The notes: generated by a model from the letters alone, not told the origin. A stretch of 64,000 nucleotides of DNA from Acheta domesticus (GCA_031308135.1 JAHLJT010009436.1:223110899-223174898), one strand, 5' to 3'; counted from the stretch's first letter, positions 11,706-23,524 are shown. Numbers and translations are program-made.

Positions 11706-12591
11706 TTTTTTCGATTGTCGGGATGCAAATTGCTTAAAAAAATAAAAAAAACATTTTCCCGCCTTTACAACACCTGGACTTTAAATACACTTTGAAACTG
11801 GCTGCAACACTTCTGTGCATTTATTTTAATTTTTATTATACATTGTTGAAACACCCAGTTATGAGGGCGCGCGACCCCAGGCCGCGCGCCCTCAGATTTC
11901 GGGCTGAGAGAATGCGTCTAATTTTAGTTGGAAGAAAGAGAAAGCACTTATTCTGTCCTTGTTACTCTTCAACGTACTGCAGCCACTACGCCGAAAAGAG
12001 TATACGCCTGTCTCTCGGTAAATTGTGGTGATTTGAGCATTTACACGGTCAGTTTTTTTGCCATTTTGAAAAAATTATATTTTATTATTTTATATTAATT
12101 ATTTTGAATAATTATTAATTTACCACTTATTTATATTTTATTAGTATTTTTAATAATTTTATTAAGATTTGATTTGCTTAATATGCAGATCCCATAATAA
12201 TAATAATAATAATACAATATTATTGTTATAAATAATGAAGAGCTTCGCCGCAATGTTTCACAAGATATCTTTCTGATTTCTCTCCGAGCTGACTCTCAAT
12301 AAATACTAATTATTGCTATATTGGTGTTAATAAATCAGACTCTCTTGGTTTACAGTTTTGTTTCTTAAGCATGCTGGCCAGAATCGTTTAAAGAGACGTT
12401 TTGTTTCCTTGCTCATGCCTCAGCCCATCCTGTCCCATCCCACACACTTTGTGCAGCGCGTATAGATTCCCGTAAGCCACGTACCTGCCCGCCTAAGGGG
12501 GAAAACAGGGCAGGCTTGGCAGTCTTGAAAGGTGGCAAAGAGACGCAGTTGCCAAATTACCAAAACGAGAACAAGTGCTCTCAGAGACATT
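11706..12591. other. Gene-free AT-rich DNA with one strong GC hairpin
   Basis: An 11 bp perfect stem (GAGGGCGCGCG paired with CGCGCGCCCTC) lies at about 11866-11898. A (TAA)n run lies near 12196-12213. No protein or structural RNA was recognised. Confidence 0.5.
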
Positions 12592-12708
12592 ATATATATA
12601 ATATATATTATATATATAATATATATTATATATATAATATATATTATATATATAATATATATTATATATATAATATATATTATATATATAATATATATTA
12701 TATATAAT
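12592..12708. repeat. AT tandem array, 18 bp unit
   Basis: About six copies of an 18 bp unit alternating TATATATATA and ATATAT blocks. Each unit is nearly self-complementary. Apparent ORFs made of Ile/Tyr repeats on both strands come only from this array. Confidence 0.9.
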
Positions 12709-13757
12709 GTAACGAATGTGGATTTCCATCCGTTAACAACAATAAAATAATTGTTAAGAACATGTAAACTATTTGAAAGACGCGCGGAATGCGGTGGCGT
12801 AGGGAAATTCGACGAGCACCGGCAAGATCGCGCGGCGTTCGGTACAAAGTCTAGCGCGGTGACGTGCGACGCGGTCAGCAGCGGAGGGGAGGCGAAGTCC
12901 AGCCCACCCCTATGAGGGAAAGAGAACAGCCCAATAAATACGCCGGTCCAGTCCACCGATCACGAGTCCCTTCTTGTATGAGCTTCCAGCCGTCGACGAG
13001 TATCTTTCTTGTGAGAGCAGCCGACGAATAGTCTTCTAGTTTGAGCAGTCGACAGAGTAATTATTCTAGATTGAGTTATCGCCGAGCAGTTATTTTGTCG
13101 CCAAGTACGTTAGCGATTGTGTTGAATGCGACGTTATTATAATACCAATTATAAGAGGACGAGGTGCAACGTTATTCGATTATCTGGCGGATTGAGCGGC
13201 TAGGAATAGGGAAGTAATTGAACGCTGATTTGGTGAGGGAAATAAGTGAGGAACGTGAGGAACAATTTGGTGAATAAATAAATAATAAATCAGGTGCGCG
13301 ACGCCCATAGACCAAGTCACACGCGGTAGCAAGGCTGCCATCGTGCAAGAACTGTTTGCATGCGGGTGTAAGCAAGAAGCGTGAAGTGTAAGCAATCGCG
13401 CCGGAAATAATACGAACGAGACGAAGAAGAGGCCTGCCCGAGAGGAAGAGGAAGTCAAAACGAGTGGAAGAGGAGACGGGACGAGAGGAGAAGAGGACTC
13501 CGCACAAGAGCAAGAAAGAAGACGACGAGAACCTAACGGTGCTGCATCGGATCTACGCAGACGCCAGGTGTCGGCGAACACGAGCAAGGTTGGACGAAAC
13601 GCTCTCCGAGTGCTGTAAGGGTAACGGGTTATTGGAGAGGGAGCTTTTACGCCGAGGTCGCCGTACGCGAGCCGCAGCCTAAAAGCGGTACCGCGGCGGA
13701 TAGCAGCGAAATTTTGCAAAGCTGAGTCCATTTGAATGCTTTAAATGAATTTGTTAC
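12707..13757 (+). mobile_element. Candidate solo LTR (boundaries uncertain)
   Basis: A GC-richer block with short inverted termini TGTAAC and GTTACA. It holds a TATA-like AATAAATACGCC near 12931 followed by a candidate initiator near 12948, then AATAAA-type signals near 13271-13287. This is the usual U3-R-U5 arrangement of an insect LTR. No matching target duplication was found, and the left end abuts an AT array that would hide one. Open frames inside carry no domain. Confidence 0.35.
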
Positions 13758-14396
13758 AAACAGAAAAATTCCTTAGGGAATGAATGCATTATGAATAAGA
13801 GATTATTTTCATTTTAATGTGTGAAATGCAACTAAAATATTTGATTTGCTTGTTTGTGAATAAAACAACTAAATAGAGTAACGGAAATGATGAAAGAGTG
13901 TTATTTCATTATCAAGAATTCAGTAATTCATTTCATTGCAAAACAGAATCTTGTTGTAAATAGTAGTGTTACGTTATTTAAATATTTAATTTCCAAAACC
14001 GTGGACGGAAAGCTCTGAAAGTATTGGTAGGCTGAGTAATTTCAATTGATCTGAAGAGTACCATTGCGAGTCATATGCTTCCTTTTTCACAATTAATTGA
14101 AAGAATTTCATTGTTATTTTGTTCATTTACAAGGGATTGAAAGAGTACCGTTTTCATTTGTGTTTCTTTTTCAGCACACAAAAAAAGCTACACTAAAGAA
14201 AATGTACTCGAAACAGTTAATTAAGAATATATTCGATTTGTTACCTGAGTTTTGTGTATGTATTCACCCCTTTGAGTTTCCTTACCATTTCCGAAGAATC
14301 CATTGCCCTAAGTGTAAAATACAAGCTTGTAACAACATGAAATTGACGTACACCCTTCAGGTCTAGGCTGGGTGATTCTGTTAGGATTGTACGTTA

Positions 14397-14398
<2 letters not shown>
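13758..14398. other. No gene recognised
   Basis: AT-rich; a short open frame at 14097-14366 has no recognisable domain and poor coding character. Confidence 0.4.

Positions 14399-14433
<35 letters not shown>
14399..14433. repeat. (AT)n microsatellite abutting the 5' LTR
   Basis: Uninterrupted AT dinucleotides end exactly where the LTR begins. A second AT run follows the 3' LTR at 21322, so the retrotransposon probably entered an AT microsatellite. Confidence 0.85.
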
Positions 14434-14437
<4 letters not shown>

Positions 14438-14575
14438 ATGTACGTAAATGTTCCAAGCTCAAAGAGTTCCTGTTACCAATGAGGAATAACAAAGGAATGT
14501 TGTTGCCTAGTGGAGTAATAAATAGTACACGTTCAAATGAAGTTGTGTCTTAATTAACTGAAATATATAATATAA
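14434..14575 (+). repeat. 5' LTR
   Basis: Begins TGTTATGTACGTAAAT and runs to just before the primer-binding site. It differs from the 3' LTR by one visible substitution (near 14450) and one 3 bp GTT indel (near 14502), plus the AT-rich right edge, which cannot be placed exactly. No obvious TATA box other than AT-rich DNA. Confidence 0.85.
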
Positions 14576-14576
14576 T

Positions 14577-14594
14577 TGGCGACGAGGATATTAA
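14577..14594 (+). promoter_or_regulatory. Primer-binding site for minus-strand synthesis
   Basis: TGGCGACGAGGATATT starts with TGG, complementary to the tRNA 3' CCA, and lies one or two bases after the 5' LTR. The tRNA species was not assigned. Confidence 0.65.
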
Positions 14595-14655
14595 AAATAT
14601 AAGGAAATTAGTAAATATTGATAAAAGTACATCTGTCACTTTCAAGTAAAGGACC

Positions 14656-15446
14656 ATGACAGGTAATGAAGATGCGGCAGAACAAATTCGCTTAATAGGA
14701 CCGGCAATTGGACATGTAGGACCGTTTGATGTCAATGCATCGTGGTCGAATTACCAAGAAAGATTTGAATTCTTTTTTGAAGCAAATAATGTCACTAATG
14801 AAAATAAAAAACGCGCTATTCTTTTAGCTCAGTTCGGTGCACAAGCACATGAAGTTCTACGATCCTTATTGACGCCTCAAACTCCTAAAGATTTCACTTA
14901 TACTTAAATTGTGACAAAACTTCAAGCTCATTTCAACCCTACACCTAATGAAATAGTTGAAAGATTTAATTTTAATAAAAGAGTCCAATAGAAAGATGAA
15001 TCAATAGCAGAATTTGTTGCGGATCTCCGTAAATTAAGTAAATTTCGCAATTTTAAAGAATTGAATAATATGCTTCGAGATAGAATAGTGTGTGGAGTTG
15101 CTGATGAAGGTTTGCAAAAGAAATTATTTGCAGAATATAATTTAACATTTGAAAGAGCTCTAGAACTCGCTATTGCAGCCGAGACAGCTCGAAAAAATGT
15201 TGAAGATGTTATGATATCTGGTGAACATGCTATTTCAAAGATTAACAAATATAGAACTAAACAAGGAGACAAAAACAGAAGGAAATTCAATCCGTGTTAT
15301 CATTGTGGTGAATTGCATGACGGTTCTAATTGTAAATTTAAAGACGTAACTTGCAATTATTGTAATAAGAAGGGACATATAGTTAAAGTGTGTTTAGAGA
15401 AAAAGAAAGCGAACAGGGAGCAAAACGTGCAAATCACAAGTAAGAA
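14656..15446 (+). pseudogene. gypsy gag, two zinc knuckles, two stops, truncated by an insertion
   Basis: ATG 14656 opens a frame with capsid-like content (WSNYQERFEFFFEANN near residues 30-45), interrupted by TAA at 14905-14907 and TAG at 14989-14991 but otherwise continuous. Two CX2CX4HX4C knuckles, CYHCGELHDGSNC and CNYCNKKGHIVKVC, lie at about 15295-15393; in the intact protein they bind genomic RNA. A basic stretch follows, then the frame enters the repeat starting at 15447. The gag-pol reading resumes after 17770. Gag would form the cytoplasmic particle. Confidence 0.85.
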
Positions 15447-17770
15447 ACTAGTGGTGCTACAACAGCACTTACTTTCCCGTATTAGAGGAAACAGCTAAGT
15501 AGTACTGTAATATTGCACTTTATGCGCTACTAACATCTTCGCTTGGAACTCACTATTTCCATTGCAGTGTTGTCAGAACTATGTGAATTCTACAACTTCA
15601 CAAAAATAGAATGCAAAAGTTTTGTAACCCTGTATTGGAAAAAGAAGCCTGATACCCTGGAAATATAGAAATGCCTTCCATTGGGCCATGATTAGGGAAG
15701 AGTATTTTAAAACCATGCAACAAATTCTCTACTCACTACAAATGGTACAGCATTTGGTGCAAAACTAAATATTTGCCTGCAAATATCAACATAAATTAGA
15801 CAATTATAACTCCTTTTCATACAGCTCCATTAGGTCACAACAATGACACTAATTCACAGATATTCGCGAGCGCAAAGTGAATTCCATTGTTGCAGACCCT
15901 GCATTGTCGATATTCTGAGAGCTATTAATTCTTTTTACTTATTTCAAATATTTCAATATAAACAATTTCTAAAATATTAATGTGTAAGTCTATAACAAAG
16001 TTCGAATGTAAGAAACGAAGAAAGAAATAATATACAAAATTGCACATTCTAATTTACGACGCACCCAGCTGTCCGAAGCGCAGTAAATTTACAGCGGCCC
16101 ATTACGTTTGTCACAAAATTAAAGAAAAACTTCTCGTATTTTGAAAAAATTAAGCATGACCGTATTTATTTTATTTATTTATTTGTCAAAAACAGAAACA
16201 GAATGGCACAGACTTTCCCGTATTAGTTTTCTATTTTCCTGGGTCTTCGCTAGCTATTCGGAATTGCCACATACTCTTTCTTGCCAGCTACCATCTATCA
16301 TCGCCAAAAGTACATTTTTTTGTCATTTTCTTAATTTTTCGGTTTCCTATTGGTAGAACAGAAACATTAATTTTAGAATATTAAAGAACACAAAAACCTA
16401 GCCGTAAATGGCAATTTTCTTTTAAAAATTATGCGCCGTTTAAGAGAAAATGGCGTTTTAGCACTACTAAAAATGCGAAATTTGAAGCTCATTTTCACAA
16501 AAAAGTTTTGAGTTTTCAAAATACTTTATTTGAAGTTATTTGAAGCACTTACACTCACAAATATAATCATCTTTACAAATTGCGGATAATGTGCATATTA
16601 AAGATGTGAGAGATCTTTCAAAAAATTTACATTTATATAATTTTTGAAAAAAACAAAAAAAAACTCAAAATAAACTTCACGCTATACTAATGAGTGTAAT
16701 TAGCACTATCCGTTACAAAAGTTTCAAGAAAAAAATTGCAGCCATATACGAGAAAATGACGTTTGAGCATTTCTGAAAATGCCGAAATTTGAGCTACTTT
16801 TCACAGAAAACGGTAGTGTTTTCGAGAAACTTTACTTGACATTATTTAAAGCATATATACTCGTAAATATAATAATGTAAAAAAATCGCCGATAATGTAA
16901 ATATGAACGACGTGAGAGACAAGTAAAAATATTTACATTTTTGTAATTTTTGAAAAAACCAACCGATAGACCAAAATGGCTTTTATGTCATTGATAGAGT
17001 ACATTTACCACTATCCCTACCAAAAGTTTAAAGAAAAAATTTGGAGCCGTTTTTGAGAAAATTTTGTTTTTGTAATTTTTTAAAATTGCACATATTGCAC
17101 GCAATATTGCACGAAAACTACCAAAATTGTGAAAAACATTTACATGACCTCTATTAAAGAACTCAATATGCAGAACAAATTTTATTTGAAGAAAAAATCT
17201 CTATCTTCAATTTTGTAGTTGGAGAAAGACGCCGAAAAAAATTCAAACTTTCACAATTTTCGAAAATTCAGAGCTGTACGTGAAAATCGGACCTATGCCA
17301 TGTTAAAGTGTAAAAGTGTATTTTCCTCTATTCATACAAGAAATTTAAAGAAAAAATTTGGAGCCGTTTTTGAGAAAATTTTGAAAACCCCCGGGGGGCT
17401 TCATATAAAATACCCCCAAATTTTAAAGAATCTTTTTCAAAATCACAAAGCTTCGACTAGAATCAGAATTATGAAGAAAATCGACCGAACGGTTTAGGCG
17501 CTTGCGTTGACCACAGACGGACAGACTGACGGAATGCCGTCAATCGATTTTTAAGTATGAAGAAGCAACAAATCATGGATTTTGACCACACCACGAGATA
17601 GAGGATTTTTTTTCTTAATTTAGCAACTGGTTTTATCCACTTATTCGTTTTCACGGCCCGGCAATTAATTTTTTTCCGCCGAAAATTGGCCATTTTTTCG
17701 CGCAGCATTACATAACTTTCCCTATATTACGTATATCACTCCGTGTATACGTACGTATACGGGAAAGTAA
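15447..17770 (+). repeat. Composite nested repeat inside gypsy gag-pol
   Basis: Opens with ACTAGTGGTGCTACA then CTTTCCCGTATTAG, and ends with TATACGGGAAAGTAA. Three parts can be seen: 15447-16019 of unknown origin; 16020-16164 matching the repeat at 3431; and 16196-17770, a near-complete copy of the 1.6 kb family also at 46270, 53779 and 63405. At 16165-16195 a reverse-orientation AAATA-type run next to TGTCAAAAACAG resembles the CR1-like LINE tail. Gypsy coding lies on both sides. Long gene-free stretches here hold no recognisable protein. Confidence 0.7.
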
Positions 17771-20700
17771 AAAGGAAAACCTAAAAACTGTAATTTACTG
17801 GAGGAGGATGAATGTGTTTTATACACATTATATGCCATTCATGCTGTTGGGGAACAAGAAAACATTATCGCTAACGTAAAATTAAATGGGGTTTTAGTTA
17901 AAATGGAAGTAGATTCTGGCGCCGTATGTAGTATAATCAAGAGAGAAACATGGAAAAAAAATTAGAGGAAGTAATATAAAATTACAAAAAGCTTCGTTGA
18001 ATCTCCAAACTTGGACACAACAGAAAATTGACATTTTGGGGGAAACTGTCATAAAAGTCCAATATAAAACAATCTGTAAAAATTTAAAAGTAATTGTATC
18101 TGCCAGTGGTGGATGTGATCTGTTAGGTCGCAATTGGTTTAAAGAGCTAGGTATTTCAGTGCAGGGTGTTTGCAGTATCGAAAAACCACAAGAACATGAA
18201 TCATATCACATATTATTAAAGAAATATTCTACAGTTTTTCAAGAAACTCTTGGAATGTTTATAGGTGAACCAATAAAGTTGGAATTAAATGAAAATGCTT
18301 CACCTGTGTTTTTGAAAAGTAGACAAGTACCGTTTGCTCTGAAACCTGCCGTTGAAAATGAATTAAACAAATTAATTAATCAAGGAATTCTAGAACCAAC
18401 AGATTATTCTGAGTAGGCAACACCATTAGTTACAGTAAGGAAAAGTGATGGAAAATTAAGATTATGTGGAGACTACAGAAGTACTGTCAATCCAGCATTA
18501 AAAAATAACTTTTACCCTCTACCTACCATCACAGAAATGCTAACTTTGTTGACACCTGCAACTGTGTTTTCAACATTAGATCTTTCAAAGGCGTATCAAC
18601 AAATCAGGGTCGACAAAGAAGCGTCAGAAATTCTTACGATAAATACTCATAAGGGTTTGTTTAAAGTAAAAAGATTACCTTTTGGAATTTCCATTGCGCC
18701 AGGACTTTTTCAAAGAATTATGGATTCATTACTAGCATCGATTTCCGGAACAAAGGTTTATTTAGATGATATTATTGTGTTCGGTAGAAACCAAGAGGAG
18801 CACAATGACATCTTGGAAAGAGTACTAGATAAACTTCGCGATGCAGGATTAACTCTCAAGAAAGAAAAGTATAAAATTGGATTGAAAGAACTCAAATTTC
18901 TGGGTTATATTATTGGGGAGAAAGGAGTTCGACCTTTAGAACATAGGGTGAAAGCAATAAAAGAAGCTCCTCGCCCTAACAATAAAGAAGAATTACAGTC
19001 ATTTTTAGGACTAGTAAATTATTATAATCGTTTTTTAAAAAATAAGTCTAATGTAGTAGAACCTTTACATCGGTTGTTGGATAAAAAACCATGGCAGTGG
19101 ACAAAAGTACACGAAGCAGCATTTAATAATCTGAAAGAACTGATGAGCTCCGATTTGGTTTTGGCTCATTATGATGAAACTAAAGAACTGATTTTGAATT
19201 GTGATGCTTTGCCTTACGGAATTGGTGTTGTTTTAGCACAAAAGGAAAATAATATAGAAAAACCCATTGCTTATTGGTCTCGTACATTAGGTAAATGTGA
19301 AAGAAATTATGCTCAGATCGACAAAGAAGCGCTTGCTATCGTGGAAGGAGTTAGACATTTTCACCAGTATGTAGCAAGAAGAAAATTTTACATTACTACA
19401 GATCATCGCCCTATATTAGGATTATTAAGTCTTAAAAAGCCAATCCCGACAATATTGTCACCGAGAATGTTGCGTTGGTGTTTGACTTTAAGTGCTTATA
19501 ATTATACATTACATTATAATAAAGGAAAAGAAAATTCAAATGCTGACTGTCTTAGCCGATTACCTTTATCGGATAATAAAGATGAGAAAGTACCTCCTGG
19601 GGATATTCTTTTACTGGAATCTAACAACAGACCTCTCTCAGTAGAAGAAATTTGTAAAGAAACATCCAAAGACGTAATTTTATCGAAGGTACGATACTGG
19701 ACGTGGCATCAATGGCCAAACACTGAACTATCTGAAGAATTCGAACCATACCAGCGAAAGAAAACAGAAATTTCTCTTCATAAAGATTGTCTACTGTGGG
19801 GAAATCGTGTAATAGCACCTGAAGTGACGCGAAAAACATTTTTGAGTTTATTACATGCCAACCATCCGGGAATAGTGGCAATGAAATCATGTGCCCGAAG
19901 TTATGTTTGGTGGCCAAACATTGATAAAGATATAGAAGACTGTGTAAATCATTGCAGCAAATGTCAAATGAGTGCTAATAGTCCTCCGAAAGCTCCTAAT
20001 CAGACGTTTACAAAATCTCAGAATCCATGGTCAACTTTACATGTTGAGAGCGTAGGCTTCCGCGACCGGAGTCAATATTAAGTTGGCTGTCCGGGTGACG
20101 CCGCGTCCATGGCAAAGGTGCCGACGTTTCGGTCGCCATTCTGCGACCTTCCTCATTACGCCCTGAGGAAGGTCGCATTACGCCCTGAGGAAGGTCGCAG
20201 AATGGCGACCGAAACGTCGGCACCTTTGCCATGGACGCGGCGTCACCCGGACAGCCAACTTAATAAACTTTACATGTTGATTTTGCGGGGCCATTTAAAG
20301 GTAAAACGTTTTTGATAGTGGTTGATGCAATGTCAAAATGGTTGGAAGTTGAATTAATAAAAGCTATGACATCCAATGAAGTCATCAAAACTTTAAGAAG
20401 AATTTTTGCTAGAATGGGAATCCCAGATCTAGTGATATCAGATAACGGTCGTGCATTTATATCTAAAGAACTCCGTGAATTCTACAATAGAAATTTAATC
20501 AAATTCTCTACAATATCTCCTTATCATCCATCTAGTAATGGCCAAGCGGAACGCATGGTACAAACCTTCAAGAAAATTTTAGCAAAACTAGAAGATGGTG
20601 ATACTGAAGTTCAGTTACAAAGAATGCTTTTTAGACAGCATACTACAATACACGCGGGAACTGGAAAATCACCGGCTGAACTTCTAATGGGAAGAAAATT

Positions 20701-21175
20701 ACGATCTGTGTTTGATAAAATGCATCCATATGCTTGGAGAGAAAAAGAAGAAATAATAAAAAACCCGATTCAGAAACTAAGAACATTTGAACTATCCGAT
20801 TTAGTTTATTTAAAAAAATTTAACTCGTCGGGACCAAAATGGATATAAGGGGTAATTTACGAGATTGTAGGACCTGTTTCTTATAATATTAAATTACAGA
20901 ACGGAACAATTGTTAAAAGGCATGTGGACCACTTAAGAAGAAGATATCAGGAGAAAGAAAGGGAGAGTCAAAATATTGCTCGTGATTCGACTTATGTGTC
21001 TCAAAATGTTGCTCGTGACTCGACTTATGTGTCTGTTTCTGATGCAGGGGCTGCTCCGCCTTCTTCAAGTACTTCATCGGAGAGTCCTCGCGCGGTTGAA
21101 GTCATGGCTCCGGTTTTGAGACCGAGAGACACGATTAGAAAACCAACTTATTTAAAAGATTATGTATTAAGCTAG
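17771..21175 (+). pseudogene. gypsy pol: protease, reverse transcriptase, RNase H, integrase
   Basis: The protease active site DSGA lies at 17912-17923. A run of eight A near 17947-17954 shifts the frame. TAG at 18414-18416 precedes the RT core: STLDLSKAYQQIRV, LPFGISIAPGLFQR and catalytic YLDD at about 18759-18770. RNase H follows (LNCDALPYGIG, IDKEALAIVEG, TTDHRPI). Integrase has the HHCC finger (HANHPG ... CSKC, about 19855-19965) and the core residues in HVDFAGP, ISDNGRAF and GQAERM, but the core is split by the insert at 20048-20265. TAA at 20846-20848 interrupts the C-terminal domain, which ends at 21175. A repeated IARDSTYVS / VARDSTYVS tail is visible. Confidence 0.88.
20048..20265. 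mobile_element. 218 bp hairpin insertion with 15 bp target duplication
   Basis: The insert is bounded by direct copies of AACTTTACATGTTGA at 20033-20047 and 20266-20280. Removing the insert and one copy restores the integrase frame across STLHVDFAGP. Arms of about 75 bp (from aagttggctgtccggg at about 20080 to cccggacagccaactt) pair almost perfectly. The right half carries a 22 bp tandem duplication starting ATTACGCCCTGAGG at 20156 and 20178. The plus-strand right half contains CTGAGGA, then GGTCGC/GCGACC pairing, then GAAAC, a hammerhead-like layout. A diverged relative lies at 33968-34125. Confidence 0.8.
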
Positions 21176-21188
21176 AAAAGGGAGGAAA
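21174..21188 (+). promoter_or_regulatory. Polypurine tract for plus-strand synthesis
   Basis: GAAAAGGGAGGAAA lies immediately before the 3' LTR start TGTTATG at 21189. Confidence 0.75.
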
Positions 21189-21318
21189 TGTTATGTACGT
21201 AAATTTTCCAAGCTCAAAGAGTTCCTGTTACCAATGAGGAATAACAAAGGAATGTTGTTGTTGCCTAGTGGAGTAATAAATAGTACACGTTCAAATGAAG
21301 TTGTGTCTTAATTAACTG

Positions 21319-21321
<3 letters not shown>
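21189..21321 (+). repeat. 3' LTR
   Basis: Matches the 5' LTR except for one base substitution and an extra GTT, and merges on its right with an AT microsatellite. This near-identity dates the insertion as recent relative to the decay in gag and pol. Confidence 0.85.

Positions 21322-21414
<93 letters not shown>
21322..21414. repeat. (AT)n(GT)n microsatellite
   Basis: About 30 AT units followed by about 16 GT units, next to the 3' LTR; likely the right side of the insertion target. Confidence 0.9.
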
Positions 21415-21416
<2 letters not shown>

Positions 21417-21601
21417 GAGTCGCAGACTTACGATTCCCAGAAAAGATACAACACGAATTGCCGTAACGAACGTGTTTTCAACACAATACATCAGACTAAT
21501 AATATTGTTTCTCTATTGCAACCATGCTTTTGCCTCTTCCACCACGCAGCGCCATCGTAGCCAAACACCGCTTTGTCAACATCAGATCCCACATTTGGCC
21601 A

Positions 21602-23520
21602 TCAAAAGCATTCAGTCCCTGAAGGGAAAACGTACGGCTTCATGTAGTCGGCTGCATATGTTTTAATCTTGGCTCCACCTGGGTCGAACTGCATCCTCTT
21701 GGTCGCCACCAGGTCGACCACTTGATAATTACGGGCTGCTTTCGACTGTTTGATGTCGTATCTCCGATTTTCTTCCTGGATCTTCAGGATGGATTCTTTC
21801 GCTACCTTTCGAAGATCTTGTCTCTTACGATCAAACAGCTGGACTGCTTCTTGTTCCAAAATTGGTAAAACGGCTACATCGTCTTGATGTCTCATCTTGA
21901 CGCCAACGAAGACCTCGAACGGATTCTTACCAATGCCTCGCTGGAAAGTACTGTTTATACATCTCTGTAACGCGTTCGTGTGTCGATACCAATGTTCGGG
22001 TTTATCGTTAGATAGCATGGTTAATGCGATTACAATTATATTGTTGATTCGCTCCACCTGTCCATTACCACGTGTCACTCCAGTAGTAGTAAGAACATGT
22101 TCAATTACCTCTTTTGTGCAGTATTCCTGAAATGCATTAGATGTGAAAGATAATCCTCGGTCACTGATTATCCTGTGAGGATTACCAAATGATGATTGTG
22201 TAATCTCCAACTTGCTAATTACATCATTTGTGTTAGTTTATGGATCATAAATCTGGAAAACTAGTTCGTTGTTCAGAGCTTATTTAAGTTTTAGGAATGA
22301 CAGCTTTTGAGCGTCTCCAATAAAGAAATTTTGTCCATCCCTCACTTCATTCAATTGATACATGATTTTAGCATATACACTTAAAAACGTTCTAAAATAA
22401 CCGATGAGGTCTAGGAAACTCGTAACTTGTCTAACAGTCTTAGGCTCGGGAAAACATTGTACAGATTTTGTCTTAGTTGGTTCCGGGGTTACTATGCTAT
22501 TTTCGACAACATAACCTAAATACTCAACTTTAGTTTGGAGAAAATCGACTAATGACATCGGGAATCGGTTCCTTACAATATTTTTGTTTAATGTTCTTAA
22601 ATCGATACATATTCTACGTGAATCATCTTTCTTTGCCACAATCACTAACGGACTGGCATACTCACTGTCACAAGGTTGAATGATGCGGTTTTCCAGCCTC
22701 TCCTTGATCTGGTCGTCGAAAATCTTCTTCTTGGGTGCTAATCGGCGTGGCCGTAGACACTCTGGGTCATTATCAATGAGCTTGATCTTTGTTTCGATGG
22801 TGGATTTCACGTTCTTCGCTGGTGAATAATCTTCACGTAATCGGCAAACATTTGTTTCATAGACAGCAGATACATCAATTTCCCTCGACTCTATGGATTG
22901 GAGTACCTTCAGGTCGTCGTGGAATTTAGTCTGCATAGAATTAACCAATTTTTCACTATTGTCTTGTACTTCTTTATTTCCATCTGAAAAGCGTTTCGAT
23001 AACAGCTTGTCGTCCATGGTGTGGATACATCTCACACTCTTACTTTCTTTTGTACACCTCGGTGAGATGTGTCCATACTCATTGCACTTAAAACATTTGG
23101 GTCCCTTATCCCAGTTTATGCAGTTGATCCTTTCATATTCCTTGGATCCGCAGTTGAAACACCGTTTTTGAGTCGCTTGTTACTTAAATTGTTGTAGCAT
23201 TGTGTTTGATCATCTTTCATTGAACTTGTTCGATTTTTTATCCCTTCATTGCGGTACTTGCCTTCTTCCTTCTGTGCAGTTGCTATTCATTCTTTTGATT
23301 TCACTTTCATCTTCTCGTAGGCCTCTAGGCATTTCTTGAGTTCTTTTGTATTTTTTGCAGTGTACAAAATGGCTTTGTTGTTTTCATAATCTTGTATTTC
23401 GTCGATGATGTACTCGATGGGTGCTTCATCAATTTTTCCTTGACCTGCTATTTCCATCATCGAATACAAATATTGCTTACATGTTTCATGAGGTGACCGT
23501 TTACGTTCACACAATTGTCT
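21602..23520 (-). pseudogene. Second Ty3/gypsy copy, internally deleted (gag fragment, RT and integrase remnants)
   Basis: Read right to left: a gag segment (23514-23287, CKQYLYSMMEIAGQG), two zinc knuckles at about 23170-23050 (the first with Tyr in place of His, the second CFKCNEYGHISPRC intact), then RT palm N-terminal blocks (YASPLVIVAKKDDSRRICID, near 22660-22600). Near 22548 the reading jumps from MSLVDF straight to VEYLGYVVENS, so about 100 residues including the catalytic YxDD are missing without a stop. RNase H and the first part of integrase are also absent; integrase resumes at 22210 (RIISDRGLSFTS, GNGQVERINN) and ends at 21602. No LTR was recognised at either end. Not functional. 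Confidence 0.8.
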
Positions 23521-23524
23521 GTTT

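Larger units (their letters stand above)
14434..21321 (+). mobile_element. Ty3/gypsy LTR retrotransposon with very short LTRs (Mag-like), carrying nested insertions
   Basis: Two LTRs of about 135 bp flank a primer-binding site, gag, protease, RT, RNase H, integrase and a polypurine tract, in Ty3/gypsy order. The very short LTRs and two-knuckle Gag fit the Mag lineage, but the lineage was not tested. Two foreign segments sit inside: 15447-17770 in late gag and 20048-20265 in integrase. There is no env-like frame after integrase. The coding region carries at least four stops and one frameshift. Confidence 0.85.

Noticed and set aside
11866..11898. GC hairpin as a transcription terminator
   Set aside because: Eukaryotic context, no gene ends there and no T run follows.
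12420..12956. Long minus-strand ORF rich in Ile-Tyr repeats
   Set aside because: Produced by the AT tandem array, which gives stop-free frames on both strands.
13172..13731. Overlapping ORFs on both strands
   Set aside because: Within the candidate LTR; no recognisable protein and mirrored frames.
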